Positions 32,163 to 44,800 of a stretch of DNA of 64,000 bases are shown here, piece after piece. Every line of letters starts with the position of its first letter. Within the stretch, counting starts at the first letter, position 1. The translations under genes and the position numbers were made by a program. This stretch comes from Colletotrichum lupini. Its lineage: Eukaryota; Ascomycota; Sordariomycetes; Glomerellales; Glomerellaceae. The stretch spans positions 2,790,001 through 2,854,000 of the forward strand of contig NC_064680.1 in assembly GCF_023278565.1 (NCBI RefSeq), given 5' to 3'. A model generated the notes under the pieces. The model was not told where the DNA came from. It did not search any database and saw only the letters and a program-made list of their open reading frames with translations.

Positions 32163-33688
32163 CTACTCCGCCAACCGGCGACCAGGAGGCTCAACACCGG
32201 TGCTGCGGGTGCCCGAAACGCCTTGCTCCTCCATCGCTTTGACGTAGCTCTCCCAGATTTCCGTAACTTCGTCGTAGAATTCAATGTGGGAGTCGGCTAG
32301 GCCTCCGAGCTGCTTCTTGAACTCGACTCGCTTGATTCGCTCAAAGTCGGCGACCTCCTTGACCACCTCGTCGTCGAACATTTCGCTCGTCTTCTTGGCC
32401 CGCTCCGCCTCGGTAGTAAGCTTGTCAATGTTCATCTCCAGCTTCCTTTGGCGATCGCGACGGGCTTGCTCGTGATCGACTCCACGCACGTCTTCGAGCT
32501 TGCGCATCAGTCGGCCGCTGGCACCGGACAGGCCTCCGGAGCCATGGCCGGACTGGAGCTGGTCCCTGTCGACAGTGTTCTTGTTAAGATACTCCGTGAG
32601 CTGCTCGTAGTCCACCTGCTTCTGCTCTCGCGCCTTCAACAGGCTCTTCAGTGCCGTGCTGTACGCTTGCATGTCCCGGAGACTGCCAAGGTAGTCTCCA
32701 TCAGTGACATCCTTCAACTTTCGCAGGCCCATAGCAGTGTCCTCGATCGAGTTGGCGAAGTGTCGGACTTCGCTCTCAACACCAGGCTCCAGAGTGATGA
32801 GCTTCTGGAATTGCTCTGCCAGATCCTTGAAGTCCAGTTCGAGATCGTTCTCCCGGCGCGCCACGCGCGCTACAACCTTCTCGATGTGGGCCAAATCCTC
32901 GTCAAGTTTGTCGCTTCTTTCCCGGACCTCCAAGAACCGCTTGTCGTGCTTGTGAGCCTTGGAAAAGGCATTGAGGAAGCTATCGGTAAGGTTGTCAAAC
33001 ACGCCGCTACTTCCGGCATCGCTGCTCTGAGATCCTCTGAGGCTGCGACTGCGCATTGTGGCGTTCCAGTCCGGACTCTCGAGGAAAATGTGAAGGATAT
33101 CAGCTCGACGGAGGACGGGGTGGAGGGAGAGGCGGTTCAAGAAGCGTTGCAGCGAATGCGCTCGGCGGTTGGTGAAGTCCGGCCCGAAGCGGTTGCCACT
33201 AACATATTCCATACGCTGTTTATCGGGGAGAGGAGGAACCGCGGCGGTAGGGTAGTCTCTGCTCAGTGCCTTATACAAGAAGACAAAGTCTGTAAACCGT
33301 CGCCGGGCTGTGGTATGCGATCTCTGGAAGGAGGGGAATGTGGTCTGTAGAATCCGTGTTAGCGCGCGAAGAAGCCATAATCGCAGCTTTGTAGCCAAAC
33401 TCTACAAAGCAGCTTGAGTCTTCTTACGTTGGTGGTGATGAGGTAGGAAACAAAGGTATCTTTGGAGCCTTCATTTTCCTTGAGCGGCTCAGAAACTGTG
33501 CAGTCCAGAACTTCCCGGTCGTCGTCATTGCCAGGTGCATCGCTTTCGTAGGCATGGTGTCCGTTTCTATCGGCATCCTCATCGTACTCAGTGGCCGTCA
33601 CTGAACTCGAGCTTTCGGCAGCAGTGTGCTCGTCCGTATTCCAGGAGACATTAGAAAAATCATCTTGGTGTTGATCCATGACCGCCAT
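32163..33688 (-). CDS. snx4: Sorting nexin Snx4/Atg24 (PX-BAR)
   Basis: Two exons, 33688-33428 and 33344-32163, with an 83-bp intron in phase 0; 480 aa. An acidic N-terminus (about 1-70) precedes a PX domain (about 70-180): the intron interrupts it at YLITTN, and exon 2 continues with ARRRFTDFVFLYKAL, PPLPDKQRMEY and RRAHSLQRFLNRL, which carry the basic residues that bind phosphatidylinositol 3-phosphate. The rest is the helical BAR region (about 210-460), with FSKAHKHDKRFLEVRERSD and FERIKRVEFKKQLGGLADSH matching the Snx4 subfamily. Snx4 returns SNAREs from endosomes and acts as Atg24 in selective autophagy. The start could also be MDQHQDD three codons downstream. Same strand as kexin and LETM1 but separated by normal intergenic distances. 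Confidence 0.92.
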
Positions 33689-34527
33689 GGCGTCCTGCTA
33701 GGCGGACGTGGGGTTATGTGGTTGCTGTCGGGATCCGGAGTAGTCGCTTTTAGTATTGGAGAAGCTAGGAATGAGGATCGTGGGGTGAGCCAGAGGACGC
33801 AGCGACAGGAATTGGAATCGCGAAGTTTGTAAACAATCAGATCTAGGAGGCTTGATCTTGGATCGTCACAACGGATGGAGTTGGCGGAAAGAACGTCTCG
33901 TTTGCCGGACAATGGGCTGGAAGTGTCGGCGGCAGTGGTGGGGAATGGGCAAGAGCTGCCTGTCGCTGAACCATGAGAGGTGACGCTGCGAGCTTAGTGT
34001 AGCTGACCTGATGCGGTTGGGCAGCGCGATAGCGGGGAGATGGCAGGTACCCACACATGTCCCTGAAAGCGGTGGGCGATGAGGTAGCTCGCTAGCAGCC
34101 GTGCAACACTATCAGACCTCCAGTTCCGGAGGGCTATGACGACGCCAGCCAAAGCAGACGCAACCTAGAAACAGACGACAGAAGAAGACCAGGGGGTTGC
34201 CTCGGATCGTCGAGCGTAACACTAGAAGCTCAGGCCAGCTGCACTCTTCCTTCAGATGAGCGAAACGAACCACAGAGCTAAATGGCTTTTGAACAGATTT
34301 GTCTGAGAATTTTAGTCGTTATGGGGGAAAGCTTGCTAGCAACGCATACAACGGCCACCATTATACAGTAGTGAAATCTATTTGCTTCCTGAGATGGATC
34401 TTTCTAGTGCCCTGTGATGTTCCCTGGGGGTGTTGTGAACCCTCTTCTTTTAGTACACGCTACCCAGCCTTATGCCATACACGTCTAACAAAGAAAAAGA
34501 TAATGCTTGTCTACAGCTGCGAGCGCT
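33689..34527. other. Intergenic, Snx4 promoter
   Basis: 839 bp between two minus-strand genes. No supported coding region; contains the Snx4 promoter and the 3' region of the LETM1 gene. Confidence 0.5.
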
Positions 34528-36270
34528 TTATTTGTCGCTCTTCTCCGCCTTCTCAACCTGCGCCTTTCCATCTCTGGCAATCAACATCTCCTGCTCGGCC
34601 TCCTTGGCTTCCTTGGCCTGGGTAGACGTAGCAGCTTGAGCATCCGCTGACTGGCTTTCTTCCTTCTCGTCGATGTTGTCAATATCGCGAGGGGTGGCAA
34701 AACCAGAGCTCGCGTTCTCCTCGTTCTGGCTGTTCTCCTCATCGATGAGCTCTTGCTGCTCCTTGAGAACCTCCAGGCGCTGCTTGTTGGTAGCGGCGCC
34801 CTCAGCGCTTGACACCTCGAGGGAGATCTCGTGGAACAGCTCGTCGGGGATAGACGAGAGAACACCGACGAGGGCCTCGATCTGGCTGTGTGCAGCCACC
34901 TGGCCGTACATGTAGGCGTTGCTCAGAACCAACAGAGTGGAGGGGACGCCGTCCTTCAGTCTGAGGTCAAGCCACTGCTGAAGGTACTCGCGCATTCTCG
35001 CGGGAGAGACGCTCGCTGTACGGATACCGCGGCTGGCGCAAGCCATCTGCAGTTCACCGACGCTGAGACTGTCAACACCCTCGTAGCTAATCTGTCTGTC
35101 GTCACGCTTGATCTGGCGCATGCGGTGACGGACCTGGTACCGCAACATGTTGTCGGTACCGAAGGTGTTGAGGTTCATGTATCTGCACATGGAAACCAAC
35201 TGGGGTCTGGAGAGGTTGTCCAGGGTCAAGTCATCCTTGAAGATCTTGCAGACCTTGATGATGTCCTCGCGGGTGGGCGACTCGCCGGAGGACCTAAGTT
35301 TCCGGAAGAATGTGGTAAATGCCTCACTCTGGGTTGTTGCCGGAGTCAACGGCAGACCAGTCTCTTTAAGACTGGACCGCAAGAACTGGCTGACTTCTTT
35401 GCGCGTCGTTCTGAGGATCGTCGCCTTGGCGTCTTTTGACTTTTGTCCCTCATACGTGCTTGGCAGCATGTTAGGGAACAGGCGGAGAGCCACTGGAAGC
35501 AGAAGCTCGGCGAAAGGGACAATGACGAAGACAGAGAAGGGTACAAGACGTCCAAGATCCTGAACAGTACGTTGCAACTGGCGGTTCTCTCTCCGACTGA
35601 GTTCGTAGCCAGCGGCCATCTTCAAGGCAAGCCGAGTGCTGATCTTGACTTCTGTGGCGAGCAACTTCGTTCCGTCCCAGTAATGGTGAGCCTCCTTCTT
35701 GACCTTTTGCCAAACTGTCAATTTCTCCTTGGCGGTCTTTTCGGCATCTGCAGAGGTTCCCTTCGCGGCCGCTAGTTCCGACAATGATGCGTCGGTCTCA
35801 GCCTTGTCTGCTGCCGCGGCATCCTTGGATGACTTGCTCTCACTCGCAGCCGCATCTTTGGATTCGGCGGCAGCCTTTGAGTCGGTCTTCGCCGCCGGGG
35901 TGCTTTCCTTGGGCAGGGGCTTCTTAGCCGCTTCGACATTGAAGCCCGGCGGCGGGCCGGAGGACTGGCCGTGGTTGTGGTGGTCGGTACCCAGATGACG
36001 GACAGGTACAAGGAGGGCGAGGGCGTTTACTCGTCGAGGAAGATGTCTTGCGTTCCGGCCGAGCACAGCTGACGAAACACCGAGGCTAGAGAGCGCACGC
36101 GCTGGAAGATGTTAGAGACGAATTGCAGGCGTGTCCAGTCCGGTACAAAAAAAGACAGTCCATGGAGATGGGTGAGCGGGCAGGAAGCATACGCAGGGGA
36201 TGGACTTACCGTTGCCCAGGAGAGGGTTGGCAATCGCCGCCCGACGAGCGACACTGGCGGAGGCGCTCAT
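34528..36270 (-). CDS. LETM1/Mdm38 family mitochondrial inner-membrane protein
   Basis: Two exons, 36270-36210 (20 codons plus one base) and 36101-34528, with a 108-bp intron; 544 aa. The short first exon plus the start of exon 2 give a classic mitochondrial presequence: MSASASVARRAAIANPLLGN and then Arg/Ala/Leu-rich sequence without acids. An Ala/Lys/Glu/Asp low-complexity linker follows. The LETM1 core includes LTVWQKVKKEAHHYWDGTKL, one membrane helix at about 206-229 (LVPFSVFVIVPFAELLLPVA, then LFPNMLPSTYE) and the ribosome-binding-like domain with LSRPQLVSMCRYM and RYQVRHRMRQIKRDDRQI. Members take part in mitochondrial K+/H+ or Ca2+/H+ exchange and, in yeast, in Oxa1-linked membrane insertion of mitochondrial products. 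Whether this is the Mdm38 or Ylh47 orthologue cannot be told. The C-terminus is Glu/Lys-rich. Confidence 0.92.
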
Positions 36271-38586
36271 TCTGCAGCGGTTGACTGGCAATCAAGAGAG
36301 TTTGATGGAGTTGTTGTGGATAAAGAGCGGACTACCGAAGAGCAGCGATCATGGGCGACTATCTGGAGGTGGGCAGTATACTACAACTAAAGACAATGAT
36401 GGAGAAGTGGAAGATGTACAATGATGCGAAACGAACTCAAGAATTCTGGAATGGAGGGCAACCGATCGCATCAAATGGAATGCTACCACGACTTGTCCCT
36501 GGCTTCCGAAACCACCCATGGCCGGGGGGGCCCAGAGACTACCAGAAACAGCACGTGCGAGATCACGGGGTTTTGCCTCCTTCGCTTCTCTCGGGGTTCG
36601 CTTGCAGACAATGAAAGGCGGGCTGGCCGCTGGCACTGCGGGAGGATGGAGATGCTGAGCAAGCACCACAGCACTGTAAGTATGTACCTTTGAACCTTAG
36701 AAAGACCTGTAGGGACCACCTCAGATCCCGGTTCACTTTGTCTGAAGATACGTACCTGGGCGTGCTGGGCCGAGCCCGTGCCACTTGTCAGTTCTGGGCT
36801 GGCACAGCTGGTTTGTGTGCTGCTGCTTTGGCTTCGACCACTGTTTGTACGGTTTTCCACCCGCTCATTCGTTCGTCTGGCACCATCGCCACAAGGATAT
36901 TAAGCCAAAGACGACGGCCGTCTCCTGTAGATCGGTGGGTCATCCTGGCCTTAGCTACCAGAAGCTTGACTTTATGGGCTTTCGGGCTGTGCAAATCGCT
37001 CCCTTAACCCGTGTCGGTGTTAGTAGACAGCAACCGGCAACTAGTTACCGGGCAGTGCGTTGTCGAGGAACTCTGTGGGCTGAACCTGGCCATTCGCCTT
37101 TTGTTGGAACTTGAACTTCTTACAAGTTACGTGGGCTTCTCAGATGATGCCGTTTGGCAATGTGGAGGAGACAGATCGGCGGTATCGGACAGTGCCGTCC
37201 GCAGTGGTCAATTTGCAGCAGCCTGGCACAGTTCCTGGGCTGTTGTTACTTGTGTAGCTGACAATTTGAACTGCTAGAATAGGAGTCAAGAAGCCATTGC
37301 AGTAGACATAGAAAACTTGGGGATATTGTCCCGTTATATCGCCAACGTCAAGCCTCCTCCATCGCTGTGCAACTGGTAGCTTTCTCTGACCAGGAGAGTT
37401 TGTGGCGCGAAACACTGAGCAAACAATTGGGCAAATCACTGATGACTGACGGGCAATCCAAGTGCGGCATCGGAATGTTGCCTACTGCGTATGTACTGGC
37501 TGTGGCAGTAGTGTTGCTAATAGCAAACTGTAAAGCGCCCTCAACAATATCCGTAAGACTCCCTGAATTTTCTCCCGACTCCGCTCGACATTTTTTTGGT
37601 GGGAAATCACAAGCTCGTCATTCGACTGCTGACTTTCCCTTGCCAGCTGGCACCAGATTGCGACCTTCTCGAGGTACGTAGATGCTATCTTATCTCAACA
37701 TCGTCACCAGCACCAGCACCAGCACCAGCACCTGCGGAAGAGTGACGAGACTCGGAGACACTGTGCCCTGGCTGCCTTAGCGTACCCCGGACTTTAGAGC
37801 TTGAGACCGGCCGACCAGACGAGTCGAGGCAAACTTGGAAGCAACCAGCCCAAGGCTCAGGGTCCAGCACCAACTGCCAACTTGACGGGGGTGAAGTTGC
37901 GAATCCCGACCCACCCCGAGAAGCCAGCAATTCAGTCGAGCCAGTGACGGCGCACCGGTGGAGGAAGATTGACACCAGCAAGCACGCTGCCACGCTGCCA
38001 ATCTCTACGGATAGAACCAGCGGAGGGTCTTTGGAGGAGAGAGAGAGAGACAGCGAGATCCGGCCGTCGGCCACATAGCCAGAGTCGACACACGTTCCTC
38101 GGGTCCCCTCAACACCCATCCGTCAAATCGACCGATTTCCAAGCATCCCCGTCCGAGGTGCGCACCAGCACCCCCGTCGCTGCACTCGCCTGCATCCCAC
38201 CACCGCGGTTCTACGTCCGCTCGCTGTTCTCCACCCTCCTTTTCGGCATTCCTTCACAACCACCTCAACCTTTGCGCTTCCTCTCTCTTTTCTTCCTCCT
38301 TCTTCTTCCTCCCCTCCCTAGATTGTCGCTATATACCAACGTCCGTCGTCCTGTAAAGATCATGGCTTTCTCCTGAATACCCTCCGAACACGATCCCGTC
38401 TGGGTCTCGCGATTCCGACTCGTTCCTTTTCCCCCGCACAATTTGGGGCCAGCGCCATCTCATTCCCGCCAATTTCGAAGCTACCGATACGTAGTACCTG
38501 CGGATATACCTCGAACCAACCCCTCCTCCGTCACTCCCAATTCAACCACATTACCTGCGCCAAACGTTCATTGATTCGTGTATACT
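36271..38586. other. Divergent promoter region, LETM1 (-) and adenylate kinase (+)
   Basis: 2.3 kb. The last 450 bp before 38587 are strongly pyrimidine-rich (CCTCCTTCTTCTTCC-type), typical of a highly expressed fungal gene. No supported coding region. Confidence 0.55.
37705..37732. repeat. CACCAG tandem repeat
   Basis: Four full copies and a partial copy of CACCAG in an intergenic region. Confidence 0.9.
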
Positions 38587-39476
38587 ATGAGACTCCGCAA
38601 AGCTGCCCGCGTTATTCTCGTCGGAGCCCCCGGTGTTGGAAAAGGAACGCAGTCCGAACGACTCCTTCAACGGTTTCCCCAGATTCAGTCTATTAGCACC
38701 GGAGACCTGCTTCGCAACAATGTCAAGCTCCGGACCCCCCTCGGTAAGTGTCACATGCTATTACTGCCAGCCAGCGCTTGCTCTACACATCCTCCTACCC
38801 ATGCTGACCTCTCCTTCTTGCAGGTATCAAGGTTGAGAACACCATGAAGTCCGGTGGACTCGTGGCTGATGATCTGATCATGCGCCTCATCTCCAACGAG
38901 ATGTACAAAAACGGCTGGCTTCTCAACAGCCGCAGAAGGCCTCAGGTTATGACCTTGTCATCTTCCGCCGCCACAGTCGACTCGTTCTACGAAGAGCAGC
39001 TAGATGACTTTGTCACGGCTACCGGAGCTCTCGACAGCCATGGGCCCCCCGAGGCATCCGAAGACCCCGACGCCTCTTTCATCCTGGATGGTTTCCCACG
39101 GACTGCCACCCAGGCGGCGGTTTGCGACAAGTTGATTCCGATCAACCTGGTGGTGTCGCTCAAGACCCCGTTCAACGTCATCATGGAGCGCATCTCCGGC
39201 CGCTGGGTCCACGAGCCCTCGGGACGCGTGTACAACACATCCTTCAACGCCCCCATGATTCCCGGCAAAGACGATGTCACGGGAGAGCCCCTCACACAGC
39301 GCCCGGATGACACTGAAGCGGTGTACAAGGAGCGCTTCCGCAAGTTCCAGGAGACCAGCGAGCCTCTTCTGGAACACTACGATAAGAAGGGCGTTCTCTG
39401 GGAGGTCGAGGGCATGAGCAGCGACGAAATCAGTCCCCTGCTCTTCGACGAATTCGAGAAGCGCTTCGTTCATTGA
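38587..39476 (+). CDS. adk2: Mitochondrial adenylate kinase (GTP:AMP phosphotransferase, Adk2 type)
   Basis: Two exons, 38587-38743 and 38824-39476, 80-bp intron, 269 aa. The P-loop GAPGVGKGT lies at residues 14-22, followed by the AMP-binding STGDLLR and the ILDGFPRT signature. The LID segment ([16 protein letters not shown], then [14 protein letters not shown]) lacks the four zinc Cys of bacterial enzymes and matches the GTP-using AK3/Adk2 class. These enzymes transfer phosphate between GTP and AMP in the mitochondrial matrix; the basic N-terminus ([12 protein letters not shown]) may be an uncleaved targeting signal. An insert of about 45 residues sits between NGWLL and [10 protein letters not shown], where most relatives have only a few residues. 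The insert stays in frame and shows no splice sites of its own that would remove it, so it is probably real protein. The first in-frame ATG after the pyrimidine-rich leader was chosen. Confidence 0.92.
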
Positions 39477-40030
39477 TTTGAATTCATCTTTTGTCATATC
39501 TACAGGAGTTATACGTGGTCAAGATACCTCGGGCTGGCCAGAAAGACCCATGGCTAAAAACGGGCAGGTCGGACGGACGGGAATAATCCCCCAGGGCGGA
39601 TGCAGCGCAAACAATCTGCGGCTTGAAATGTCGATAGTTATCATGAGTATTTTTTAACAATGTACAAATATTTCATCTCTTACACGCATCTCCTGGCTGT
39701 GCTCTGCACGGTCACTAGCCTCCTGCGTACACACGATTGGATAAGGTGAATAGGCGCGTAATGCTAACCCGCCAAACCTTTGTACGTAAGGTAAGTCTAA
39801 ACGAGTTTGTTTGAGACTCCCCTCAAGTTCAAGCAACTAAAACAGCTTAGTCTTGCAACCATCTGAAAGTCGGATTTCCGAGTAAGGTCGACTTCGAAAG
39901 TGGTACCTCTTTGCACGAATGATGGGCAGAACTAGACCTCGGGTAGTATTCTAGTAGATGCTGTAACGTGTGCCGCGGGGTAAGATAGCCATCGGGCGGC
40001 AAGGGTGCCTTGCTGTCATCCAAACAAGCA

Positions 40031-40058
<28 letters not shown>
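40031..40058. repeat. (CT)14 microsatellite
   Basis: 28 bp of perfect CT dinucleotide repeat in intergenic sequence. Confidence 0.95.
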
Positions 40059-40061
<3 letters not shown>

Positions 40062-40623
40062 CGGGCCACTGCGACACCGCGGTCAACGTGGTAGGTCGGC
40101 TCTTGGGTTACGCGGTTCACCCTTTGGTCCGAGACCCCTCTCATCTCTCTGGTTCGACGGACTACACACGTATACGCATCTACGGGACATTGTAAGGTAC
40201 TGTGAGGCTGTTGAGACACCTCCGGATACCTCCCCGGCGCCATCCGGCGCCGAGTGATTCCATATTCTTCGGCGGGGAGAAGGGGGTAGACTTGAGCTTG
40301 CCGTCCCGTGACTCCCGTGACGTACCGTGGCAGCCAAAGGTCCGGCCCGGATTTAATGCAGGGTCCACAGTCTCGGAGGAAAGCTGCGGGTTTCCGGGGC
40401 ACACCGACCACCTTGCATGGTCAAGCCCTTTGTTCTGTCATACGACGAGTCTGGTAGGCTTGCTAGTGGTGCCAAGGCGGCCTCGAAGTCTTGTAGGTTA
40501 TTGAATGGGTTGACTGCTGCTGCTTACTGGATGGCCGGACTTAAGGCGGAAGTTCTCACGGTCTGCGGCTTGCGGCAACCTCCCTGAAAGTGTCGTCTGG
40601 CGTGGAAGAGATTGATAGATGAG

Positions 40624-40638
40624 TATATATGTATATAT
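40624..40638 (+). promoter_or_regulatory. Twin TATATAT element upstream of the short-chain dehydrogenase
   Basis: TATATAT twice, separated by one G, about 160-170 bp before the ATG at 40796. Possible core promoter element; distance suggests a leader of about 130 bases. Confidence 0.35.
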
Positions 40639-40795
40639 GTACGAAGATGGCTTGATGATGATTCCTGGGCTGATGAACTCTGTCTCAACGCGAGCTCGGT
40701 CTTCTGGTGTATTAATCTCTCATAGAAAACGACGCGATTCTATCTACACTTACACGCCTAAATTCCATTCCAATACATAGCCTTCAACATTAATC

Positions 40796-41878
40796 ATGTC
40801 TCAAATCCCTCCTCCTCCTCCTCCTCCGCCTAGTCGGTACACGGAGCTGCATAAATACGAAAACCTCGCCGGACCAGGCGACGCCCGCCCAACGGCCCTC
40901 CAAATCGTACAAGACCAAGACCTCGTCGGTAAACTCCCGCACAAAGTCGCCCTCGTCACCGGCGTCTCCTCGGGTCTGGGCATCGAGACGCTCAAAGCTC
41001 TCGCGGCGACCGGCGCGACCATCTACGGCACGGCACGAGACCTCTCCAAGGCGCGGGCCGCTCTAGACGAGAACGGAGACGACGAGTCTCTCGCCTCGGC
41101 GCCAAATGTACAGCTCCTCGAGATGGACCTCGCCAGCCTTGATAGCGTACGGGCCGCGGCGGCGGAGTTCAAGAGGCGCAGTGACCGGTTGGACATCTTG
41201 ATTAACAATGCCGGGGTGATGTACACACCCGAAGGGAGCCGAACAAAGGACGGCTTCGAGATGCAGTTTGGGGTGAACCACCTCGCGCACTTTCTCCTCT
41301 TCACGGAGCTACGAGACCTCATGGCCTCGTCATCGACGCCCGGGTCCGCGGCGCGGGTTGTGAATGTCACGTCCTCGGGCCACAGGCTGCAGGGGATGAA
41401 CTGGTCCGACGTTAATTTTGTCAGTCCCGGCGCGTACGAGGGGTACAGAGCCTACGGGCAGTCCAAGACGGCCAACATACTCATGGCTAACGGCGTGGAC
41501 CGGCGGTATGGGGTCAGAGTAGGAGGCGGGGGGATTCACGGGTATAGCGTTCACCCGGGCACGGCGATGACGGGGTTACAGGTTGGGGTGAAAGAACAAA
41601 TGGAGGCGTTAAGGGGGAACGAGGCGGCGTGGAGGACGGTTAAGAGTCCTGCGCAAGGGGCTGCTACGGCGGTGCTGGCTGCGTTGGGGAAGGAGTTTGA
41701 AGGGACAGGACCGTTTTATCTGGAGGACTGTGAGGTCAAGGGAGAGACAGGGGAGAATCTGGGATGGGCGGGCGAGGGGTATGCTTCGTGGGCTTGGGAT
41801 AGGGGGGAAGAGGAGAGATTGTGGGCTTTGAGCTTGGAGATGGTTGGGTTGCCAGAGGAAGCAGGCGGCGACTGGTAA
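40796..41878 (+). CDS. Short-chain dehydrogenase/reductase (retinol-dehydrogenase-like)
   Basis: Single exon, 360 aa. The classical SDR marks are all present: TGVSSGLG (residues 55-62) for NAD(P) binding, NNAG near 139, catalytic Ser at about 193 (VNVTSSGH) and YGQSK with Tyr220 and Lys224. The VSPGAYEGYRAYGQSKTANI context matches the retinol-dehydrogenase / WW-domain-oxidoreductase-like group, which reduces or oxidises carbonyl and alcohol groups on lipophilic small molecules; the substrate is unknown. An eight-proline stretch follows MSQI at the N-terminus and is not part of the fold. There is no signal peptide or membrane segment. The insertion VGGGGIH before GYSVHPG is Gly-rich but in frame. 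Codon use shifts from C-rich to G-rich along the gene. Confidence 0.9.
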   Translation: MSQIPPPPPPPPSRYTELHKYENLAGPGDARPTALQIVQDQDLVGKLPHKVALVTGVSSGLGIETLKALAATGATIYGTARDLSKARAALDENGDDESLASAPNVQLLEMDLASLDSVRAAAAEFKRRSDRLDILINNAGVMYTPEGSRTKDGFEMQFGVNHLAHFLLFTELRDLMASSSTPGSAARVVNVTSSGHRLQGMNWSDVNFVSPGAYEGYRAYGQSKTANILMANGVDRRYGVRVGGGGIHGYSVHPGTAMTGLQVGVKEQMEALRGNEAAWRTVKSPAQGAATAVLAALGKEFEGTGPFYLEDCEVKGETGENLGWAGEGYASWAWDRGEEERLWALSLEMVGLPEEAGGDW

Positions 41879-44800
41879 GAATATTGTCTTCGTATATGGT
41901 GATAGTTTTTGAGTGAGACGTTTGGAAATCACATTGACCAGTCTGTATGAGTGGTCTCTTGTTGAATAAGGGACGCAAAGTCCTTTTGTTCTTGGGACGA
42001 TGCGGACGTCTCATGGCTCTTCTCAAATGTAAACCTTCCTACTCCTCATCATATTTTGGAAAGAATCTGAACTCGCCGCGGTGCTTAGGGACATGTTCTC
42101 GGCCTTCTTGTGGTGAAGAAAACGAGTTGTAGTACCCCTGCCTGGCTCACAAGTAATGTCAGCGTTGGAGAAAGGAAAAGACACAGGAACGGCTTGGCCA
42201 ATGGGTTTCGGTTACCAAAAGGCATTTTAATCCTCACCTCTTTTTGAATTGGTCTCTATAATCACACCTGGGAGCACCTGGCCATGTGTTGTTGATCGAG
42301 ATTAGTTAGCTTGGTGCTTTGGAAAGTGACGTTCCTTCAAGTCTCCCAGTGGGTGACGAAATGAACTGCCGCCAACAAGTTCTCTCTCGCCTACATTTCT
42401 AGCCGTATTACTTTTGATACCATAACTTTAATCACCTGTGTAATGTAGTTCACTTCTCACATCACACACCTCGAGAGGCATAGGAGGAAAGAAAACTTAA
42501 GCAATGAGCGGCACGCTAAATTGTCATACACTTGCGTCCTCAGCAGAAGCCTCCGAGTTTTGAAGGCTGAATGAAGCGTTCAATCGAAACCAGATACCGC
42601 AGAGAGCACGCCTCCTGTAACACGAATACTACGATAGAAGTTGAACAAGGTCCGAACATATCACAAACATGAACTGAACATCAAGTGTAGTACTCTCTTA
42701 TTCCTAAGTATGACTGCGGTGTCCCCCTGGTCCCGCACAGCAAATCCACCTGCGAAAAGCGTTTGTTAGTCTATTCACCAATATCAAATAACACGGCGAA
42801 TTTAATAAAGGCAGAAATGACTACAAATGTCGTCGACTTAACCTCATGCAAGCTCAATCCAGTTTCCGCTGGATGGTCGTGGACGCACCGTCCCATCTTG
42901 GCAGCTTTCCGCCCGCACGTGACCGTCATATCTTCGGAAATCATTTCGCGAGAAAATGGCGAGAGTTACGGGTACTAACCAAAATCATACCAGAATCCAC
43001 AACAGCATCTTTCCCCCCCGCGAGTCGCAACCGGGGCAAGGGGGAAACTAGACAAAAAGAAAAGCTCTCGCGACCTCGTGGCGGGACAATCCGCTTTCTC
43101 CTCCTCCGCCCCGTCTGCCCCGTGGAGAAAAAAAAAACAGGTCGACCGTCGGCAGGTCGGTCGACTCGGCCCTACCCACGACGTTAAGGACCAAGTCCAC
43201 AATGACCCCGAGATGACAGACCACTTTCCAGTTTGCATCCCGAGGGGTCGGCTGCTCCGGGCTTTGGCCGACGTTAAGTCCTGTTGACAATTTTTGGCGT
43301 TTTTTTCCTCTTTTCCCTACCTCTTTTGTTTTTCAACAATTTTTCGCCGGGCCCTTCTTGGCGCTTTGTGTTTGGGCATTTACTATGGGCGCCCTTTACT
43401 ATTCGTCTTTGGCTTTCCTGACGAACAAGCTGTCTGTCTGTCTCATTTCGCATCTCATGCCCTAATGGAATCGATCAGCGTCTGCCGGATACCACGTCGT
43501 CAGCCCTAGATAGCAATCATAGCATGAAGACGAAGGGGGGTCTTTGCGGGCGCAGAAAAGCAGAAGTTCTCTCTCGACCATTGAGACGGAGACTTGACTG
43601 GTGATCGGTTGGTCGTTCCCTTCAGCTTTCATTTGATTCATGTTCAACAGCCCAAACCAAACAAAACTCAGAGAAGCAAGTGCAAACCCCCCACCCCTCA
43701 ACAAGCGTCTTGCGTCGATGCGAAAGCGTATGAGCGTCAGCGGACCGAAAAGAGGTGCGTGGAGACTTTTTGGAGACAGGTCCTCCACATTTCCCCCGAG
43801 TGGGAGCCCGGACGAACTCCCCTTTTCACGCAAGGCGGGAGGATGATCGATTTCACCCAACGGGGGTCATCGCTATCGCAACCCCCTGCAGGACGAGAGA
43901 GACTCGTAGGCTCGCAGCGAAGCAGACTCGTGGCAGCGTATGTAATCGTCGTTCCATCGGTTCCAAATGCCGAAAGAAGGATTCCCAAGGAAGGGCTCGA
44001 AGGAGGGCTGGGCGTCAGCCTTTGGCTCTCTGCCAAGCAATGGTCTCCAAGTCTAGGCATCATTGTTGTCGTTGCTGCTGCTGCTGCTCTTTCTTCTTCC
44101 ACTTCTCGCTCTCTCTCTGTATCTCTCGCACGCTTTGCATATCGCTGTGTCGACTGTCTTTCCAAATGGTCCGAGGAGCAGCCGTGAAGCAGCGAAGCTT
44201 GTTGCGGGAATACGACGTAGGTCGAGTTTTCCCCAAGGGTTAAATTTGGATCTTTTTGCCGTCATGGCCCATGGGAAGCTTTTCAGTCCGACCTTTTCCC
44301 CGTTCCATGGTCACCCATGTCGTTGGGTCCACTACTGTATCGGCTACAGCCACATCTTAAAATCAGCTTTTTGCTGCAGGACTGCGGGAACACGCTGTCT
44401 GTCAATCAGTGTCATAGTGTGTTGGGCTCCGATCCCCCCCAGGCTCGGCTTGAGTGTAGCATTCTGGATGTATGCTATGTAGTAGCGTGCTCCATACACT
44501 AAGAAGTCTGAGTATCTGAGAAAGTGGGAGAGTTGCACTCCGTAGAAAGAGGCGTGAGAGTCGAGGACAAGCGCCCGCTGCCCACCCGCCCCTGTCCGGG
44601 GAACGCCCGAGGCCTTCATCCCGGCTTTTTAACCAACTCCTTCCATATTATCCCCTCCACGTCCCCATCGCAGGAGCTGAGCTGCGCAGTGCCCGCTCTT
44701 TGGGACTTTCCTCAGTCGAAAGAAAGCACAGTCAAAAAAGCAGGAAGGAACCTTCATTGGCGCGTTTATATCCAAGAGCAAGCTTTGGGAACTTGGCAAG

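Larger units (their letters stand above)
39477..40795. other. Intergenic region
   Basis: 1.3 kb between two plus-strand genes. Contains a (CT)14 microsatellite and a TATATAT-rich segment. No coding region supported. Confidence 0.5.

Noticed and set aside
32448..33350. 300-codon plus-strand frame
   Set aside because: Antisense shadow of the Snx4 BAR region.
37705..40058. CACCAG and CT tandem repeats as possible CRISPR or mobile element signals
   Set aside because: Ordinary microsatellites: no spacers, terminal repeats or transposase nearby.
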